From: Isoetes taiwanensis
Lineage: Eukaryota; Streptophyta; Lycopodiopsida; Isoetales; Isoetaceae
Direction: 5' to 3'
Length of the DNA: 64,000 nucleotides
Assembly: GCA_021234155.1 (NCBI GenBank)
Contig: JAJEKV010000022.1
Location: 10,508,621 to 10,572,620, forward strand
The notes beneath the pieces are model-generated. The model did not search any database. It was not told the DNA's origin and saw nothing but the letters and a program-made list of their open reading frames with translations. The position numbers were made by a program, and so were the translations under genes. Shown piece after piece: positions 59,364 through 64,000 of this stretch. Positions within the stretch are counted from its first letter, which is position 1. Every line of letters starts with the position of its first letter.

Positions 59364-61250
59364 TTGCCCAGAATAGAATGTTTCCTTCATGCCTCGCCGC
59401 ATATAAATTTCTGTAAGGATAATTTAGCGTTTCAAAACATTATCCACAAACTTAGTTTCGATGAACCTTTATCACAAAGAACGCCCGTATGCATAAAAAG
59501 GCCCCTAGATGCTGACTTCCAAGAAGCTTGTAGGAGCATTTGGACAACTATCCTTAAAAAATGTCGAGGGATGATCAACATAGTAAATAATACACTGCAT
59601 TAAAGTCAAATCTGCCAAACAGGCCTACAACCGCGTAAAAATCTGGGCTTATTGATACCTTATATCGAGACCAAAGCAAGTTTGCAGTGGTTTCGTGATG
59701 AAACCGCCAGATAGGCTTCTTTATGTAGCTATGCAAAGATCGTGATGATGTCACCTATAAGTCTTTACCTATCCTGGCCGATGGCTCAATATTTTCACAA
59801 AACAAAGATCTCAAGCAACATGTGCATGATCACTTTCAGGATTTTTTGCTAGGAGACATATGCACTTGCAGTCAGAAATACGGGACACGATTCTGTCTAG
59901 GATATCTCCCATCATTTCTGAAGAGAACAACATCTATCAATAGAGGCTGTTATAACTATTGCTGATCTAGTTTTGGCATTTTTTTAACTTAAAAAAAAAG
60001 GAAACTGTCATGGGTTGAATGGTATATGAATTGAGTACTTTAGAATATTGAGAATGATTGAAACTATATATGCTACACTTTTTGCGACTCTCATCGGTCT
60101 ACAACTTGAAGGATATTTTGGCTGAATCTATTTCTACAACTCAAGTAGGATTTCTTCCGAGAAGATGCATTCTTAACAATGTGGTTGCTGCATATGAGGG
60201 GATCTATTTGGCTCGGGCTTCAAGCAGTAATCATCCTCGTTGTGTATCTTAAACTTGATTTTCAAGGCATATGGACAGCGGTTAGCCGAGTTCGCGCGCC
60301 TTGTGTTGCTCAGATTGGAATTCTACAAGAATTACACGCATGTCATGACTGCATGTCTCAAATACCATTCTTCATGGTGCCATCGAGCCACGCCTGGTCG
60401 TATTCATTAGGGATGTCCATTAGCATCACTCTTTTTCACACTTATTGCGAAGACATTATCGCAATTATTTGCTATTGCAACAATGGAGGGGCTTCTGGAA
60501 GATGGTATACAGGAGGTTTATAATGAATATGCAACTGACATGTTCCTAATATTTCTCGACATGACCATAATCTGAAGTCAGAAACTGATCTTATACACAT
60601 TCTCACTTACTTCTAGTGTGTTGGTAGGCTAAAAGGCTGACTTATGGACATTGGATTCAATTCCAAAGATGTGTTCAAGGATTATCTATGTAACCTTCTT
60701 GCTCTTTTGGGCAGCCATCACATTGGCATGAGAATAAATCACAAGCTGGAGAAACATTTATTCTAGATTCAAATCGCAGTTATCTCTTCGGCTGGGCTTA
60801 TTAAAGTAGCCAAGTCGGCCCTGAAGAGCATCAATGCTTATATGGCTTCCTTTGTTACAAGAATCCTACAAGTGTTGTAGTGAAGATGGTTCGATCTAAA
60901 TGCATCCTCCCCAAGTGGGTTGGTGGCATGGGTATGATGGACTTCTTACTACAAAATGGCCCTCATCTCAAAATTCATTTGGAGGCCCCTAAATGACGAA
61001 GTTGACTCTCCTGGTTTACGTCTTCTCAAACAATTTCTTGGTCAGTGTATTCCTCTAGGCAAGAAGGCAGGCAAATCAATTCTTCCTTGGGATCTATTTC
61101 ACACTCTTGAGACTTTTCCAAATGCTTCTCCCGTCCTACGAGGATTATTGGCAGCATGGGATGCGGCATACACCTATTTTGGCTCTCTCCTTCCATTCAT
61201 GCTCTACTAGATGTTCCATCGTGGTGGGCACCATTACCACTAGACCCCTC
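59364..61250 (+). mobile_element. LINE reverse transcriptase remnant (inactive)
   Basis: Ordered relics of a plant L1-like pol region. LQWFRDE lies at about 59,680-59,700 (linker block usually FRDGDR). KSLPILADGSIFSQNKDLKQ starts at 59,759. STTQVGFLPRRCILNNVVAA lies at about 60,140-60,200, followed by AYEGIYLARA, and LKLDFQG follows at about 60,250 in another frame. The catalytic box reads YATD then MFLIF at 60,528-60,539, where active enzymes have Y/FADD. Later come SSAGLIKVAKSALKSINAYM and ASFVTR near 60,784-60,860, and KFIWRPLNDE near 60,970. Frames change several times and stops are frequent. The lost catalytic aspartate and the frameshifts make it non-functional. Confidence 0.85.
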
Positions 61251-64000
61251 AACATCTCAGTATCATGGTATTTAGTTCATCCTTATGCATATATATTATG
61301 GATCGCCGCGGTGTCATTTCTATTCTGCCTCTTGTCATATGGCCTCGTGATTAAGCAAAGTTCCTACTCCCCGCTGCTGGGATGGGCCAAAGAAAGAAGG
61401 GCAAGAAGTTAAGCCCAAATAAACATAGATTAAGGGACAGGAGTGGCTTCTTCAAATCCATCACTATTAAACAAAATCACAAAAATGACTTTTCTGGCCA
61501 TGCTTAAAAGGATCAGTTCGTCCGGGTAAGCAGTCGAGTTAATATCTTTATAAACTCTTTATGCTTACATATTAGCATTAAGCCGCTAAAAGCAATGGAA
61601 ATCTGCAAAGACCCACTACATACCTCAAAGTAGCATAATTTTTTTACTTACTTGTTGAATGCGAGCTCAAGGTATTCCATGTACCTTCGCCCATATAGCA
61701 TAGCGAAAGTTGTTCCTCATAATCTACTGCTTGTCTTGCTTATGTGGCAATATAGCCAATCTTTTGATGAATTGAAATACCAAATTTTCAATCCAAAACC
61801 TATTTCTTTTGTATAAAATCTGGCCATGAATTATCTTTGTCCGCATTTTCTAGATCCGGTGAAGCTCCTCTTATTTCCCTCGCATGTTTCTTCGATTCAA
61901 GAAGAAAATTTGTTAGTGCCTTTATAGGTTAGGAATTTACTTCAAAATGCATTGGAAGGTGGCATTTCTAACTGTGGCAAAGATTTGTTCTTGCAAGTAC
62001 GATGAAAAGAAACAAACGATCAGGCAAGAAGCCTGAAATCTCAGGTCCCATTAGAGAACTCTGTTGCAAACGAAGTTGGTTGCAAAAGGGCCGCTATGGT
62101 TTGTAGGATTAGTTTTAACGAGTCTTCAACAGATGTCAAAAAATGTAAAATCATGAGGTATAATGTATACATGTTTTGATGAATTTGAATAGAAAAATAT
62201 GCAAATAAGGACGCTCGGGCTGGGTTCATATATAACAGTCGTCGAATACAGGCCCTGTTTTACGCGATGGAAATAGAGCATGGCTTGTGAAAAAATAGCG
62301 AGCCATTTTCCACGACTTCGATGGTTGTGAAATTGCATAGGAATCTAGCCTTATAACCATACTCAAGCCTCTCTTCAACAAAAATCAATAGCCTCTAAAT
62401 CGCGGCACTCTAGAAATATTTTTAGTACATCATCATCACGTAATACACTTTCTTACGAAAAGATAGGGTATTGGGTTGGCGGCAGAACATCTTGATGCAC
62501 GATACCGTTTCCCGGCCATGGACCCTTTTACTGCCCCATTTACTTCTAGAGGGAATTTGAAAATGAATCGAGTTCCTCGCCTCTCTCAATCGCTGCTTCT
62601 CTTTTGCTTCAAGGTTCTACTGGCCCTTTCCTTCAAAGATCTCCTTTGGAGAGAAATCAAATTTCGCTCTCCGAGTGGTCGCTTTGTGCATCTTTTTTGC
62701 AATAAGGAAGTCGAATGATTTATAAGCGTACTAAAAATCTGTGACGCCCGTGCAAAAATCTTATAGACATCCGTTTTGATGGGTCGCTTTTTCAAGAATC
62801 GCTTTTCCGTGCATTCCAAGAGTTTCCTACTTTTAGCCAATGTAGCTACTTGATCCGCTTTTCTTCAACCTAACAAAGATTATTCGTTAACTATATTATA
62901 AGGCTTTACTAACCAGTTGTTGCAAATATGGACTTGCCAATAGCCCCGATTGATTATCTCTAATTACTTGTGTTTTACGTACGCTGCACAAAGGCACAAG
63001 TGCCGCCATTTTTACGCGGTGCTTTTCAACAAGATTTCACTTTTGCATGCTTCATGACATTATGCTTGCTTCCATGACATTATACCAAGGATTTGCTATG
63101 AACCAAATTCTTCAAAGCTAAATCTTTAGGGGATAAAAGAGACTCCAGATCATGCAATTGATTTGCTTATTTAGAAATTTACCGCTCTGCATATGAATAT
63201 TGCATCCGAAAGTACTTTGTTGTCACTATACGCTGTTGGTTCCTCTAATGGCTTCTTGCTTTAAGACAAAGCCTATATTTTTCCTTGGAAATTTGTTTCG
63301 GTTTTCATTTCCCTCTCAAGCCATTTTAATTTTTAAAAATTAATCGACGCCGCAAGCAAAGTTACATTTAATGAAGAGTATGCCCAACTATTAGGTCATT
63401 AAGTAACGCACAATAGAACTACATCGTAGCATCGAATCGTATAAAAAGTGCTTGAATCACAAGCCTCCTTTTATGATATAGCATATCTTTTATGGATTCT
63501 ATGGTATGAAATTCGTACGCATGTATACACACATGTCGATTTGGAAGAGATTGGTTGGTCTTATATGCAATGATGGCGGACTTGGTGATGACATGAAATA
63601 TATGAGGTGTACACTAATTTTCTGCAGAGTTAAATCTTTCCGTAGTGCATCAAGCTTCTCTAAAGCAAAACGTAAAAGGAACATAAGGACAAGGGGCTCT
63701 AAGAACTTTATTGCTAAACCGCTATTTGTAAGTCTGGGCCTTCCTTTTGAATGTTGGATATAATCGCTAGCGTATCACGCTTCTAGAAATAGACTTCTGT
63801 GATTCTAAAGCATTTTTTAGAAAAGTTAATGAAATATAAGCACCTGTTTGAGGATTTGTTCTGATTTATAGAGGTTGTTTTGACATTTAGGTCTCTTGCA
63901 ATAACCATGACCATTTTCCTCAACTGGAAATGATTGGAATGAAGATATTAATGCTATAAGACTCCATTTGGTCCTATTTAGCTTTCTGAGCTAAAACTAT
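61251..64000. other. Unrecognised right end of the window
   Basis: No gene or element recognised. The plus-strand frame 62,476-62,718 (80 residues) and the overlapping minus frame 62,840-62,586 have no known motif. The same holds for 63,506-63,763. The DNA is AT-rich and CpG-poor. Its noisy mirror is at about 20,550-22,750, with especially clear pairs at 63,190-63,206 and 63,902-63,917. Confidence 0.55.

Overview
The right part of the window (about 39,300 to 64,000) is ordinary flowering-plant nuclear DNA. It is AT-rich and CpG-poor, has small exons with canonical GT/AG introns, and carries LTR- and LINE-type retrotransposon remains. Its one recognisable gene is SMC5, an ATPase subunit of the SMC5/6 genome-stability complex, on the plus strand at 44,510-53,573. 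Twenty-seven exons can be read. The first four (ATPase head) and the last 23 (coiled coil, hinge, return coil, head) splice in phase, but the stretch between them is damaged and two later exons carry one-base homopolymer frameshifts.

The left part (1 to about 39,300) looks quite different: rich in CpG and GCCG/CATC words, with no long reading frame, no recognisable gene and no clean repeat. It is not foreign DNA. From about 20,550 to 39,300 it is a degraded reverse-complement copy of 39,300-64,000, colinear from end to end. Short exact anchors of 11-20 bases pair 20,631 with 63,917, 21,185 with 63,206, 24,806 with 58,817, 28,403 with 52,674, 32,046 with 47,956, 34,697 with 44,835 and 38,731 with 39,851, converging on a hinge near 39,300. 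The left copy is about 20% shorter than its template, full of small indels and strongly enriched in CG. The simplest explanation is a fold-back (template then complement) low-quality long read, most likely nanopore, left unpolished at a contig end. Bases 1 to about 20,550 continue in the same style, and their counterpart should lie beyond base 64,000. The reading frames in 1-39,300 should not be annotated as genes.

Layout: 1-20,550 noisy sequence with partner outside the window; 20,550-39,300 noisy inverted copy, including minus-strand ghosts of SMC5 (about 27,640-34,975) and of a LINE (about 22,700-24,370); hinge near 39,300; copia-like LTR 39,738-39,919; gene-free DNA with small duplications to 44,400; SMC5 44,510-53,573; a two-copy palindrome-bearing repeat at 54,229-54,383; a 350-base polypurine tract at 55,508-55,858; a dead LINE in two blocks (endonuclease 56,731-57,055, reverse transcriptase 59,364-61,250); then unrecognised DNA to 64,000.

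No new biological system is visible. What stands out is the fold-back structure, the condition of SMC5 (assembly error or true pseudogene), and a duplicated splice donor in the SMC5 hinge that could add 11 residues in frame.
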